Below, piece by piece: positions 8,101 to 14,833 of a stretch of 24,219 nt of DNA. The notes under the pieces were generated by a model. It ran no database searches and had not been told where the DNA came from. It was given only the letters and a program-made list of their open reading frames with translations. Within the stretch, counting starts at the first letter, position 1, and the number at the start of each line of letters is the position of its first letter. The stretch spans positions 1 through 24,219 of the forward strand of contig DCDG01000008.1 of assembly GCA_002316315.1 (NCBI GenBank), written 5' to 3'. This DNA is from Candidatus Aminicenantes bacterium UBA1061 (GTDB taxonomy: Bacteria > Acidobacteriota > Aminicenantia > Aminicenantales > Saccharicenantaceae). A program made the translations under genes and the position numbers.

Positions 8101-11100
8101 TCCAGCAGCCGTTGATAGACGGGCGAGTGGAGCTGCAGCAAGTATTTTTCCGCCTCGGGGATTTGCCTCTGGTGGTGAGCGGGGTTGAAGGTCGTATAAC
8201 AATAGATAATTCATATCTAAAGCTTGAAAAGCTGACTGGAGCAGTTAATTCAGGTAGCTTTACAGCTTCAGGCCAGGCTAATTTTGGTCCTTCTTTTTCT
8301 CTCCCTGAAGCCAGGGTTGATTTTGTCCTGAATGATTTTGATCTTAATTATCCGCCAGGGCTGAATAGTCTGTCTCAGGCTTCTTTGACTCTGACCAAAG
8401 GGAAAGGCGGCTGGCTCCTTTCCGGCAACCTGTCAGTTGTTAATGCCAGCTACCTTCAGGATTTTTATCCGAGCACCCAGGGATTAAAGATGGTCTTTAG
8501 CCGGGTGTCACCTGCCGGGAGTGAGATGTCTCCTTTCCTTTATGAGCTGGCTCTCGACATTGGTGTCAGGACTATTGATAACATCGTCATCAAAAATAAC
8601 CTGGCTGATCTCGAACTTAAAGCTAACTTAAATATAAAAGGAACCATACCGGCGCCTGTCCTGTCCGGCCGGGCCGAAAATGCTTATCCGGGTGAGATTA
8701 TTCTCGGAGATAGAAAATATACGGTGGAAAGGCTAAGGGTCGATTTTCTTGGCCAGGCAAACCTCGAACCCAACCTTGACATTCTTCTCAAGAGTACTGT
8801 TTATGACCAGCAGGAAGAATTAGAGGTTAGTCTAATTCTGGCCGGAAAACCTTCTGACTTGAGTTTTTCTCTGACATCTATTCCGACTCGATCGACCGAA
8901 GATCTGGCATCGCTGCTGCTCACCGGGAAAAGCCTGAAAGAGCTCCAGGGCTCGGCTCTTAATACGATGAGCGGCCAGCTCATTCAATTTTTCTCAAGTC
9001 CTTTGACTTCACCTGTTACCAGGACACTTGAGAAATGGCTCAAAGCCGAAGATGTTGTTCTTGAACCATTGAATATTGCCACCCTGCATGATCCAGGTGC
9101 CCGCCTGACTATAAAGAAAAGAATGACCAGGGAAGCGGCTATAACTTATTCGATCGATCTGACCAACAGCCAGTATCAAACCTGGATCTTTGATTATCAG
9201 CTGAAGCGTAATTTTTCTTTGCGTGGATTTCGCCAGGATAATGGGGTGGTTGGGGTGAATTTAAGGCACAAAATTCCAATCGGCGGCCAGGCTGGCCAAA
9301 TAGCAAGTTTAACCACCACTGCCAGAGAGCTGGAAAGACTGGAAATTTCAGGCGAGACTGTTTTTCCGACCTCAAAGGTGGCAAAGGTTCTTAAATTAAA
9401 AACCGGGAAAAGATATAAGTCTTCAGACTGGTCCAGGGCTTTAAAGCGGCTGGAAGCTTTCTACCAGAAAAAGGGTTATTTAAATTATACGATAACCAGA
9501 GAGGTAGAATCCACTGAGCGGCAGACTGACATCGTTAAATTAAACATCCAGGCCAGTCAACCGGTAAGTTTTAAATTTACCGGAGATAAGATTTCAAAAA
9601 AAATTAGAAAAAAGGTCTTAAACTCCTGGGTGAACCGGCTGTCAGAAGAAGCTAATCTCTATCAGCTTCGCTCCAACCTGCTGGTTGAGCTAAACCGCCA
9701 GAGTTACTATCGGGCAGAAATCCAGATTGATAAGAATCAGGCAGAAGACAGAACGGAATATATTATTAATGTTAAGAATAATGGTAAATGGAAGATAGCC
9801 TCCTTTGAGCTGGAAGGTCAGCCAGTTTTTGAAGCTTCTCTCCTCACAAGAGTTTTTGCTGACTATTTTGGAGCTAAAGCCAAAGGTTTGTGGAATTTAA
9901 TTTATGATCGACGGGTAGCACTTGACCTCCTTCGGTATTTTTATGAGGAAAATGGCTACCTGCAGGCCAGGATAAGCAATCCTGTCATCAAGGAAGATGA
10001 ATCAAAAAGGCTTCTATTTATCAGATTAAAGATTGAAGCTGGAGCTCAAAGCCGGATAATCTCTCTAAATCTTAGTGGTAATTCTTATTTCAGCCAGGAT
10101 GAGCTGCTGGCGGATCTGGAAATCAAACCGGGTGGTATCTTCAGCTGGCCAGCTCTAAGCCAGGCCCGGGTAGAAATAATCAACAAATATCGCGGGGCGG
10201 GATTTAAAGAGGTGACAGTTGAGGCTGGAGCCGATGTCAAACAAGATACTCCAGATTATGAAGTGAAATTCGTCATCAATGAAGGGCAAATATACAAAAT
10301 TTCTAAGGTAGAAATAGCTGGAGCTAAAAAGACCAGACCAGCTTTTATATTCAGTTATGCCGGTCTAAAACCAGGCGACCCGCTCAGCTTGGAACGTCTG
10401 GCTCAGGCCCAGAAAAATCTTTATGATACCTCTGTCTTCCAGGCAGTCAATATCAGCTCGGCACCGGCAGAGGAAAATAATAATTATCAGGAAAAAGTAA
10501 AAGTCGAACTTCAGGAAAACCCCTGGTTGAGCTTAACTTATGGACTTCAATATAATTCAGAAACCTACTTTGAGGGGTTAGGCCAGGTAGATTTTAATAA
10601 CCTTTTTGGTCGCGGTTGGAACAGCCTGCTTTATTTCAGGGCTAACTCCAAGCAGCAGGAAGCTAGATTTTCTTTAAAGGTTCCTTATGTTTTTTCTAAG
10701 AAGACTGATTTTTTGCTGTCTGCTTATTATTCCAAATACAACAAAGGCGGATATATAACGCAGGAAACTGGAACCAGCTTACAGCAAAAAATTATGATCA
10801 TTAAAGGTTTTAATCTCAGCTGGGTCTATAAATTATCAAGAATCCATGATTATGAAAAAGAGCCAAGCTGGCCGTTCCCATATGATGTAAAAATGACCAG
10901 CTCGGAGCTTTCCCTGCTGCTTGACCGCGATACCAGGGATGACCGTTTCGACCCGCGGCATGGCTCTCTGCTATCGGTTAGTTTGAGTTATTCTCCCCGC
11001 TTCCTTGGTTCGAGTCTCTCTTATGTTCGCTCCTTTTCGCAATATACTATGTATAAAAATATCCGCGGTAGCTTGACCTGGGCTTCTTCCTACCGTCTGG

Positions 11101-11492
11101 GGCTGGCCAGTGCCTTTGGTGATACTCTGGCTCCAAGCAAAAGATTTTTTGCTGGCGGTGGCACCAGCATCAGAGGATTCAAACTGGATGCAATTGGACC
11201 TCTGGATTTCTGGACAGGCTTGCCGGAAGGCGGTGAAGGCACTGTCGTCATTAACCAGGAATTGCGTTTTCCGATTTATAAAATGTTCCGTGGGGTGGCT
11301 TTCTTCGATGCCGGCAATGTCTATTCGACCCTTAGAGACTTTAATCCTCTTCGTCTCAGGACTGGAGCCGGGCTGGGGTTGAGGATAGATACCCCCTTGG
11401 GTCTAATCCGGGTCGATTACGGACTTAATCTAAAACCGAGAACGTGGGAGCCAAAAAGTGCCATCTTCTTCAGTCTCGGGCAGGCTTTTTAA
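5139..11492 (+). CDS. TamB-TamA (TamB-Omp85) fusion protein, 2117 residues
   Basis: One uninterrupted frame joins two envelope proteins that are normally separate. Residues about 17-39 form a single uncleaved membrane anchor after a basic cytosolic tail. Residues about 40-1385 are the TamB/AsmA-like periplasmic part: repeated beta-rich segments (GxIRVTGRLARP, GSFTASGQANFG) and the TamB C-terminal domain with DLASLLLTGKSLKEL near residue 1255. From about 1397 to 1794 I see five POTRA-like repeats (starting near 1397, 1472, 1548, 1636 and 1721). Residues about 1794-2117 are an Omp85 barrel with DRDTRDDRFDP near 1928, the loop-6 motif IRGF (Arg2012), and a C-terminal phenylalanine. In E. coli, TamB (inner-membrane anchored) and TamA (outer-membrane barrel, three POTRAs) cooperate in barrel assembly and lipid traffic; five POTRAs is the BamA number. 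I infer a single-chain bridge across the periplasm. Its stop lies six bases from the stop of a convergent TPR gene. Domain identities are firm; repeat boundaries are approximate. Confidence 0.9.
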   Translation: MNEGEKEGKKHRLPRGVKISAWVVGGILAFLLLIILLVGTPPGGRLILKQAGKWLENKAGYHLEANSLKVNLFRLKITLTDLRLQSIAPGELPSGSLACDRLAVQSAWSTLIGGPIRIKNLEIKKPRVSLQSVPPAAGVAEEKTADELPPAPGNQAARPLSLRLDHFLLEDGEFSYQDEPGQLTASLNGIEVAITFDTPSNSHLVEIQAGKGSLQFSQRQLDLNSIRLKVAVTDQKIKMEDLSLITPGSGIFASGEINDYLNKPVFNLDTSGKINLSEINALAGPPDAFAGLVSWNLKASGEVEAPLVEGEITGSELRLMSLSDIDLKAVLEPEADSSTRIKAGIDLTEGSIGIEASLPRALEGAFSGRLDFKKLPLKDMAVLLPDLPVIPNCLLNGYLTLSGPEINLQKMKAQGELHLEAPEKAGEITTTGPPLLPITANIKASLADGEITLSEFNLQTLDINLSLKAKATDLKKISGQLTLEMDELSQTINSLKASGLDRGWPELAAGLNNLPDIKGALKLEARVSGTLDRPEFELDLGAENLSLENLSMPAVKIKAGGDLNSFDLHQLEADLKEGQIRVTGRLARPAGRPSSAFSLEGKVELIEINLAQAADFLGESYKSYLNGFLSGSISASGHLNAVQSQFNLTVDHPQLQKLKLDTLHIRGEYINDEIKLEELLVAWPGGQIAGRLGFTPASGEIMADLSGEKLKASYFSSFLPALTAGDLDFKLVASGPYLTPVADLKLVGQGLMIGQFWFPYVEFGVKADGQKALANFNVPRFNLNLDSQLELAQPYFLTGQMTIKELPLANLAGILPTVEEEVPEVAITASLNFSLPLTKPEEVQAEFRFENFDFAGVSAFLPSLKEMNPGGGANGSIKLNGFSPDLTATNLNLEIPELNLTLNNVPIKNDGPLSLRLKDRVLEIDNFSLFAPHSRIKLIGKSEIKELADPGLDFLLTGQLNLEDINPWLSGMSAGGRSDFQASLQGTLQQPLIDGRVELQQVFFRLGDLPLVVSGVEGRITIDNSYLKLEKLTGAVNSGSFTASGQANFGPSFSLPEARVDFVLNDFDLNYPPGLNSLSQASLTLTKGKGGWLLSGNLSVVNASYLQDFYPSTQGLKMVFSRVSPAGSEMSPFLYELALDIGVRTIDNIVIKNNLADLELKANLNIKGTIPAPVLSGRAENAYPGEIILGDRKYTVERLRVDFLGQANLEPNLDILLKSTVYDQQEELEVSLILAGKPSDLSFSLTSIPTRSTEDLASLLLTGKSLKELQGSALNTMSGQLIQFFSSPLTSPVTRTLEKWLKAEDVVLEPLNIATLHDPGARLTIKKRMTREAAITYSIDLTNSQYQTWIFDYQLKRNFSLRGFRQDNGVVGVNLRHKIPIGGQAGQIASLTTTARELERLEISGETVFPTSKVAKVLKLKTGKRYKSSDWSRALKRLEAFYQKKGYLNYTITREVESTERQTDIVKLNIQASQPVSFKFTGDKISKKIRKKVLNSWVNRLSEEANLYQLRSNLLVELNRQSYYRAEIQIDKNQAEDRTEYIINVKNNGKWKIASFELEGQPVFEASLLTRVFADYFGAKAKGLWNLIYDRRVALDLLRYFYEENGYLQARISNPVIKEDESKRLLFIRLKIEAGAQSRIISLNLSGNSYFSQDELLADLEIKPGGIFSWPALSQARVEIINKYRGAGFKEVTVEAGADVKQDTPDYEVKFVINEGQIYKISKVEIAGAKKTRPAFIFSYAGLKPGDPLSLERLAQAQKNLYDTSVFQAVNISSAPAEENNNYQEKVKVELQENPWLSLTYGLQYNSETYFEGLGQVDFNNLFGRGWNSLLYFRANSKQQEARFSLKVPYVFSKKTDFLLSAYYSKYNKGGYITQETGTSLQQKIMIIKGFNLSWVYKLSRIHDYEKEPSWPFPYDVKMTSSELSLLLDRDTRDDRFDPRHGSLLSVSLSYSPRFLGSSLSYVRSFSQYTMYKNIRGSLTWASSYRLGLASAFGDTLAPSKRFFAGGGTSIRGFKLDAIGPLDFWTGLPEGGEGTVVINQELRFPIYKMFRGVAFFDAGNVYSTLRDFNPLRLRTGAGLGLRIDTPLGLIRVDYGLNLKPRTWEPKSAIFFSLGQAF

Positions 11493-11498
11493 AGCTTA

Positions 11499-12146
11499 TC
11501 AGCCAACCCGGCTTAACAGGCTCTTCACCTGTGGTGCCTCGGGAGCATTGGGAGCCAGATAGACGAACTTATTGAAGTGGACGATCATCAGATCTTTCCG
11601 GCCTTTCTGGTTATAAGCCAGCCCGAGCTGGTAATGTCCATAAGCGTGATTACCTTTGAGCTGAAGACATTTTTCCAGATCAGCTATAGCCAGATCAAGT
11701 TTCTTCTGGTAGCCGCGGAGGAGCCCCCGGTGAAAATAAGCCTCAGCGCAGTTGGGGTCCTTTTGAATAGCCAGGTTAAGCTGAGTTTCGGCACTGGCAT
11801 AGTTGGCCTTTTTTATATAATACTGTCCCAGACCAATATAACCATAGGGAGAATTAGGATCATTCTGGACAATTTTATTAAAATAGGTCAAAGCTGCCTC
11901 AGGGTTGTTCTGTTTGATCAAAACTGAACCCAGATAATAATAGAGGTCATTATTTACAAACTTTTCAGCGATGAGCTTGTCGAAAATAGCTTTGGCCTCG
12001 GCGGTCTGTCCTCCTTCAAAATAAGCAATACCAGACTTCAGCCTGTCCAGCTGGCTTGTCTGGGCAACAGCCAGTTGACCCAGAAAACAAATAGCCATGA
12101 TTAATACCATAAGCCTTAACCTGGCAGTCCATTTTGTTTTCTTCAT
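11499..12146 (-). CDS. Secreted or periplasmic TPR-repeat protein
   Basis: 215 residues. It starts with a signal peptide (MKKTKWTARLR, hydrophobic stretch, likely cleavage after AVA near residue 28). The mature part is about five tetratricopeptide repeats, seen as recurrent pairs such as LYYYLGSVLIKQNNPEAALTYF, GYIGLGQYYIKKANYASAE and AYFHRGLLRGYQKKLDLAI with DPN turns between them. TPR domains are protein-binding scaffolds; no enzyme domain is present. A good ribosome-binding site (GGAGGA on the minus strand, 12151-12156) supports the start. It converges on the TamB-TamA fusion gene with a six-base gap and so may influence its 3' end, and it diverges from the ribbon protein gene. A role with the envelope machine is possible from position only. 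Confidence 0.85.
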   Translation of the reverse strand: MKKTKWTARLRLMVLIMAICFLGQLAVAQTSQLDRLKSGIAYFEGGQTAEAKAIFDKLIAEKFVNNDLYYYLGSVLIKQNNPEAALTYFNKIVQNDPNSPYGYIGLGQYYIKKANYASAETQLNLAIQKDPNCAEAYFHRGLLRGYQKKLDLAIADLEKCLQLKGNHAYGHYQLGLAYNQKGRKDLMIVHFNKFVYLAPNAPEAPQVKSLLSRVG

Positions 12147-12158
12147 CGCTTCCTCCTA

Positions 12159-12174
12159 TTCATCTCAAGATGAA
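12159..12174 (-). repeat. 16-base inverted repeat in the leader of the TPR gene
   Basis: TTCATCT and AGATGAA are perfect seven-base arms separated by two bases, immediately upstream of the ribosome-binding site of the TPR gene (minus strand). As DNA it could be an operator; as RNA the two-base loop is too tight for a stable hairpin unless the closing pairs open. The rest of the divergent gap (12147-12358) holds one other clear signal, the promoter and dyad at 12283-12317. Confidence 0.4.
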
Positions 12175-12282
12175 CAAAGTTGCTTTCAACCTAACATATA
12201 TCACAATTAGAGCCTGTAGAGCAAATCCTGCCAGCAAGGTCATTAGAATAAACTTGTAAGTTTTAAGTGGCCCGGGAAATTC

Positions 12283-12317
12283 AGACATTGACAATGTCTC
12301 TTTTAAAAATGTAGACT
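12283..12317 (+). promoter_or_regulatory. Promoter with the -35 box inside a 17-bp palindrome
   Basis: AGACATTG and CAATGTCT are perfect eight-base arms around one central base (12283-12299). The consensus -35 box TTGACA (12288-12293) sits at the centre, and TAGACT (12312-12317), 18 bases downstream, fits a -10 box. Transcription would begin near 12324, 35 bases before the ribbon-protein start, leaving room for its ribosome-binding site at 12348-12354. A dimeric regulator on this palindrome would compete with RNA polymerase, so repression is the simplest reading. Confidence 0.6.
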
Positions 12318-12358
12318 ATTGGCAGTCATAAAAGACGGGTTAAAATCAGGAGGGAAAA

Positions 12359-12601
12359 ATGACTGAAAAAAAGAAAAAAACGCCAGCCAGAAAACCGGCA
12401 GCTGGCAAAAAGCCTGTGGCTACCAAAAAGCCGGCAGTTGCCAAGAAACCGGCCGCTAAAAAAGCAGCCGCTTATAAAAAGGGTTTCGAATGTAAAGCTT
12501 GCGGCTACCGGCTGATTGTTGATCGTGACTGTAAATGCGGCGAAGATCATCTTATTCTTTGCTGTGGTCAACCAATGAAAAAGGTGAGAATCGCTGGCTA
12601 A
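12359..12601 (+). CDS. Small protein: lysine/alanine/proline-rich H1-like tail plus desulforedoxin-like cysteine ribbon
   Basis: 80 residues, preceded by a strong AGGAGGG (12348-12354). Residues 1-41 are a basic low-complexity tail of repeated KKPA, KKPV and AAKK units like those of histone-H1-like and AlgP-like bacterial proteins, expected to be disordered and able to bind nucleic acid. Residues 42-80 form a compact metal-binding module: Cys45-x2-Cys48, an extra Cys58-x-Cys60, then the adjacent pair Cys68-Cys69 in LCCGQPM. The CxxC and CCGxPM pattern is that of desulforedoxin and the N-terminal domain of desulfoferrodoxin, which bind one iron in an FeS4 site; zinc is equally possible here. 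The spacing is longer than in desulforedoxin and the CxC pair is additional. Its 3' end is 77 bases before a CDF exporter. Function is unknown; a metal-responsive nucleic-acid binder or a redox protein are both open. Confidence 0.8.
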   Translation: MTEKKKKTPARKPAAGKKPVATKKPAVAKKPAAKKAAAYKKGFECKACGYRLIVDRDCKCGEDHLILCCGQPMKKVRIAG

Positions 12602-12678
12602 TTTTTTTCTGTCCAAATAAAGCGGAGCCCGGTTCCTCAAGGGTTTTTCTTTTTAAAGAGTTACAAGCAGGGGAAGGC

Positions 12679-13572
12679 ATGAGTTTGGAGTTTTCTCAAA
12701 AGAAAAATCTTGGTTATCTGGAAGGCTATATTTCAATTTTTCTAAATATCGGGCTGTTTATTCTGAAATTTATAGTTGGCCGAAAAGTTGGTTCTGTAGC
12801 CATGATGGCTGATGCGTGGCATACTCTGTCTGATACACTCACCTCAATGGTAGTCATAGTTGGTTTCTGGCTGGCCTCCAAACCGGCTGATAAAGAGCAT
12901 GCTTTTGGCCACGGTAAAGCTGAATCGGTAGCTTCCATAGTTATTGCCACTCTTCTGGCCGTGGTTGGCGGTTATTTTTTTTACGAATCTGTTCTAAGGT
13001 TAATTCATCACCAGGCGATGAGCTTCAGCTTGCTGGCCATTATTGTCTTCGCCATATCGGCTATGCTGAAAGAGGCTCTGGCCCAGTTTGCCTTCTGGGC
13101 GGGGAAAAAGGTTAACTCTTCTTCTCTCCGGGCTGACGGCTGGCACCACCGGAGTGATGCCGTGGCTTCTCTTTTAATCGTCGTTGGCGCTCTTTTCAGC
13201 CAGAGATTCTGGTGGCTTGATGGTGTTCTGGGAATTGGGGTTTCTCTCTTGATCTTAAATGCTGGTTTGACCATCATTCGCAGTTCGGCCAGCTATCTTA
13301 TCGGTGAAAGCCCGTCCGATGAGGTAGTCAAACGTGTTAAAGCTTCAGTTGAGGCTCTGTTTCCTCAACTTGAAGGTATTCATCATCTTCATGTCCACAA
13401 TTATGGTGAACATAGCGAGGTCACGGCTCATCTTAAGGTGCCGGGAGACATGCGTGTGGATAAAGCTCATGAGATAGCGACCAAGGTTGAGGAACTAATG
13501 AAGAAAGAATTCGAAGGAGATGTGACCATCCATGTCGAACCGGAAAGACATGGCCAGGATGGAAGCGACTGA
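12679..13572 (+). CDS. Cation diffusion facilitator (CDF) family metal exporter, Zn-type signature
   Basis: 297 residues. The frame is open further upstream, but ATG 12679 follows a purine-rich GGGGAAGG and begins where family members begin; starting earlier would overlap the ribbon gene. Six membrane helices are expected in roughly residues 12-225. The metal site in helix 2 reads DAWHTLSD (His48, Asp52) and in helix 5 DGWHHRSD (His156, Asp160), an HxxxD/HxxxD pair usually linked to zinc-type CDFs; DD-type pairs are seen in manganese members. Between them lies the HAFGHGKAES loop. The C-terminal cytosolic dimer domain (about 230-297) carries HHLHVHNYGEH and the final TIHVEPERHG, rich in histidine. 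It works as a proton-coupled exporter from cytosol to periplasm. The next gene overlaps its 3' end, so the two are probably translated together. Confidence 0.92.
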   Translation: MSLEFSQKKNLGYLEGYISIFLNIGLFILKFIVGRKVGSVAMMADAWHTLSDTLTSMVVIVGFWLASKPADKEHAFGHGKAESVASIVIATLLAVVGGYFFYESVLRLIHHQAMSFSLLAIIVFAISAMLKEALAQFAFWAGKKVNSSSLRADGWHHRSDAVASLLIVVGALFSQRFWWLDGVLGIGVSLLILNAGLTIIRSSASYLIGESPSDEVVKRVKASVEALFPQLEGIHHLHVHNYGEHSEVTAHLKVPGDMRVDKAHEIATKVEELMKKEFEGDVTIHVEPERHGQDGSD

Positions 13573-14350
13573 TTCTCCGCCGGCTGATTATTTTAAGTTT
13601 TTAGGGACGGGCGGGGCTCGTTTCGTGGTGGCTAAACAGCTGCGGGCTTCGGGCGGCATTTTTCTTCATTTTCTCGGGAAAAAGATGATACTTGACCCGG
13701 GCCCAGGAGCACTGGTCAGACTGGTTCGCAGCCGTCCTCCTCTGGACCCAACCAGTCTTGAAGCGATCTTCCTGACCCACAAGCATATTGATCATTCTAA
13801 TGACGTCAATATCCTGGTTGAGGCCATGACCTCTGGTGGCTTTAAAAAGAGGGGGGTGCTGTTCGCTCCTGAAGAATGCCTTGAAAGTCAGGAGGGGGTG
13901 GTCTTTAACTACCTTAAAGATTATTTAGAGCGGATTGAAGTTCTTACCGCTGAAAAAGAATACCGGTTGGGAGAGCTTAAAATTAGGACTTCTGTCCCGC
14001 ACCTGCATGGCGCTGAAACCTACGGCTTAAAAATTTATCTACCGGCAGCTACCGTTGGTTTTCTAACCGATACAAAATTCTTCCCCGGGCTGATCAAAGC
14101 CTATCATGATGTAACTCTTCTGGTTATGAACGTGGTGCGAGCTAAGTCCCGGGAGGCTGACAATATCCTTCATTTAACAGCCGGTGAAGCGGCTGAGATT
14201 ATCAGGGGAATAAAGCCGGAGAAAGCCTACTTAACTCACTTCGGAATGACCATGCTCAGGGCTGACCCGAGGAAAGAGGCAGAGAAACTGGCGGAAGCCA
14301 CGGGTGTTGAAGTCATAGCTGCTTATGACGGGCTGACTGTTCAGGTTTAA
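13532..14350 (+). CDS. Metallo-beta-lactamase-fold hydrolase (RNase Z/PhnP-like group)
   Basis: 272 residues from ATG 13532, which overlaps the CDF gene by 41 bases; AAGGAGAT at 13514-13521 supports it. In-frame ATGs at 13550 and 13559 are alternatives, and the conserved fold only begins at FLGTGG near residue 23. The metal ligands are complete: THKHIDH (His83, His85, Asp87, His88), a histidine in PHLHG (157 or 159), Asp180 in FLTDTKF and His236 in LTHFGM. The protein lacks a signal peptide and the long RNase Z arm, so it is a cytosolic hydrolase of the phosphodiesterase-like branch. Its substrate cannot be read from sequence. The overlap with a metal exporter suggests joint expression rather than a shared substrate. 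A 137-base gap with a new promoter separates it from nfu. Confidence 0.85.
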   Translation: MSNRKDMARMEATDSPPADYFKFLGTGGARFVVAKQLRASGGIFLHFLGKKMILDPGPGALVRLVRSRPPLDPTSLEAIFLTHKHIDHSNDVNILVEAMTSGGFKKRGVLFAPEECLESQEGVVFNYLKDYLERIEVLTAEKEYRLGELKIRTSVPHLHGAETYGLKIYLPAATVGFLTDTKFFPGLIKAYHDVTLLVMNVVRAKSREADNILHLTAGEAAEIIRGIKPEKAYLTHFGMTMLRADPRKEAEKLAEATGVEVIAAYDGLTVQV

Positions 14351-14358
14351 TCTGGCAG

Positions 14359-14394
14359 TTAAAGCTTGCTTAAATCCTACTATAATGGTAGGAT
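14359..14394 (+). promoter_or_regulatory. nfu promoter: consensus -10 within a 7+7 bp dyad
   Basis: The arms ATCCTAC (14374-14380) and GTAGGAT (14388-14394) flank a perfect -10 box TATAAT (14381-14386). A weak -35 (TTAAAG, 14359-14364) lies 16 bases upstream. A protein bound to this dyad would lie on the -10 box. The predicted transcript has a leader of roughly 90 bases before the Nfu start. As an alternative the dyad could be a hairpin at the end of the hydrolase message, but no T run follows. Confidence 0.5.
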
Positions 14395-14426
14395 ATAGAT
14401 TGAAACTTAAGCCTAATTAATTTAAA

Positions 14427-14446
14427 CTAATGATTCGAGTCATTGG
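14427..14446 (+). promoter_or_regulatory. Leader hairpin upstream of nfu
   Basis: CTAATGA and TCATTGG can pair around TTCGAG, giving up to eight pairs with wobbles and a TCGA loop, followed by TTTTGCTTTG. It lies in the predicted nfu leader, about 40 bases before the start codon, and might act as a weak terminator or attenuator. The T run is short and interrupted. Confidence 0.3.
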
Positions 14447-14487
14447 TTTTGCTTTGAGACTCTTTGAGATTTAAGGAGAAAAGAACG

Positions 14488-14706
14488 ATGAAGGAAAAAG
14501 TCGACGAAGTTTTGAACAAGATCAGACCATCTCTTCAGGCCGATGGCGGTGATGTTGAACTGGTTGATGTGGTGGATGGAGTGGTTTCTGTCAGGCTGGT
14601 CGGTGTCTGTAGTGGTTGCCCGATGTCTCAGATGACTCTCAAGATGGGTATCGAGCGGCTGTTGAAGAAAGAAATTCCAGAGATTAAGAGCGTGGTGGCG
14701 GTTTGA
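14488..14706 (+). CDS. NifU C-terminal-domain (Nfu-type) Fe-S scaffold protein
   Basis: 72 residues. A TTG at 14464 would extend the frame, but AAGGAG at 14473-14478 sits nine bases before ATG 14488, which matches the family start. The whole protein is the NifU C-terminal domain: RPSLQADGGDVELVDVVDG, then VCSGCPMSQMTLKMGIE with the CxxC that holds a [4Fe-4S] cluster at a dimer interface. It hands clusters to apo-enzymes in the cytosol. The next gene, NadA, needs a [4Fe-4S] cluster, which makes it a natural client. No other ISC or SUF gene is in view. Identity is firm; that NadA is the client is an inference. Confidence 0.93.
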   Translation: MKEKVDEVLNKIRPSLQADGGDVELVDVVDGVVSVRLVGVCSGCPMSQMTLKMGIERLLKKEIPEIKSVVAV

Positions 14707-14775
14707 TTCTGACCGTCTTGAGGTTTTGCCAGGAAGGGTCTTCTAACTGCCGGTCCACAAGGCAGAGCGAAAAGG

Positions 14776-14792
14776 CCGGTTTTAAAAACCGG
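14776..14792 (+). repeat. 17-base inverted repeat before nadA
   Basis: CCGGTTTT and AAAACCGG are perfect arms around one A, in the 127-base gap between nfu and nadA. No T run follows, so it is not a terminator. It may be an operator for nadA; the nearby CCGGT copies at 14743 and 14816 are only short matches. Confidence 0.35.
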
Positions 14793-14833
14793 TGACCAGT
14801 CATCAAAGAGAAGGTCCGGTTAACGGCTGAGTC

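Noticed and set aside
11484..11495. GCTTT/AAAGC inverted repeat between the convergent stops as a two-way terminator
   Set aside because: Five pairs with a two-base loop and no T run; it mostly reflects the stop codons and an AAGCTT site.
12535..12678. Upstream extension of the CDF frame
   Set aside because: It would overlap the ribbon gene in another frame and add 48 residues not typical of the family; ATG 12679 has better context.
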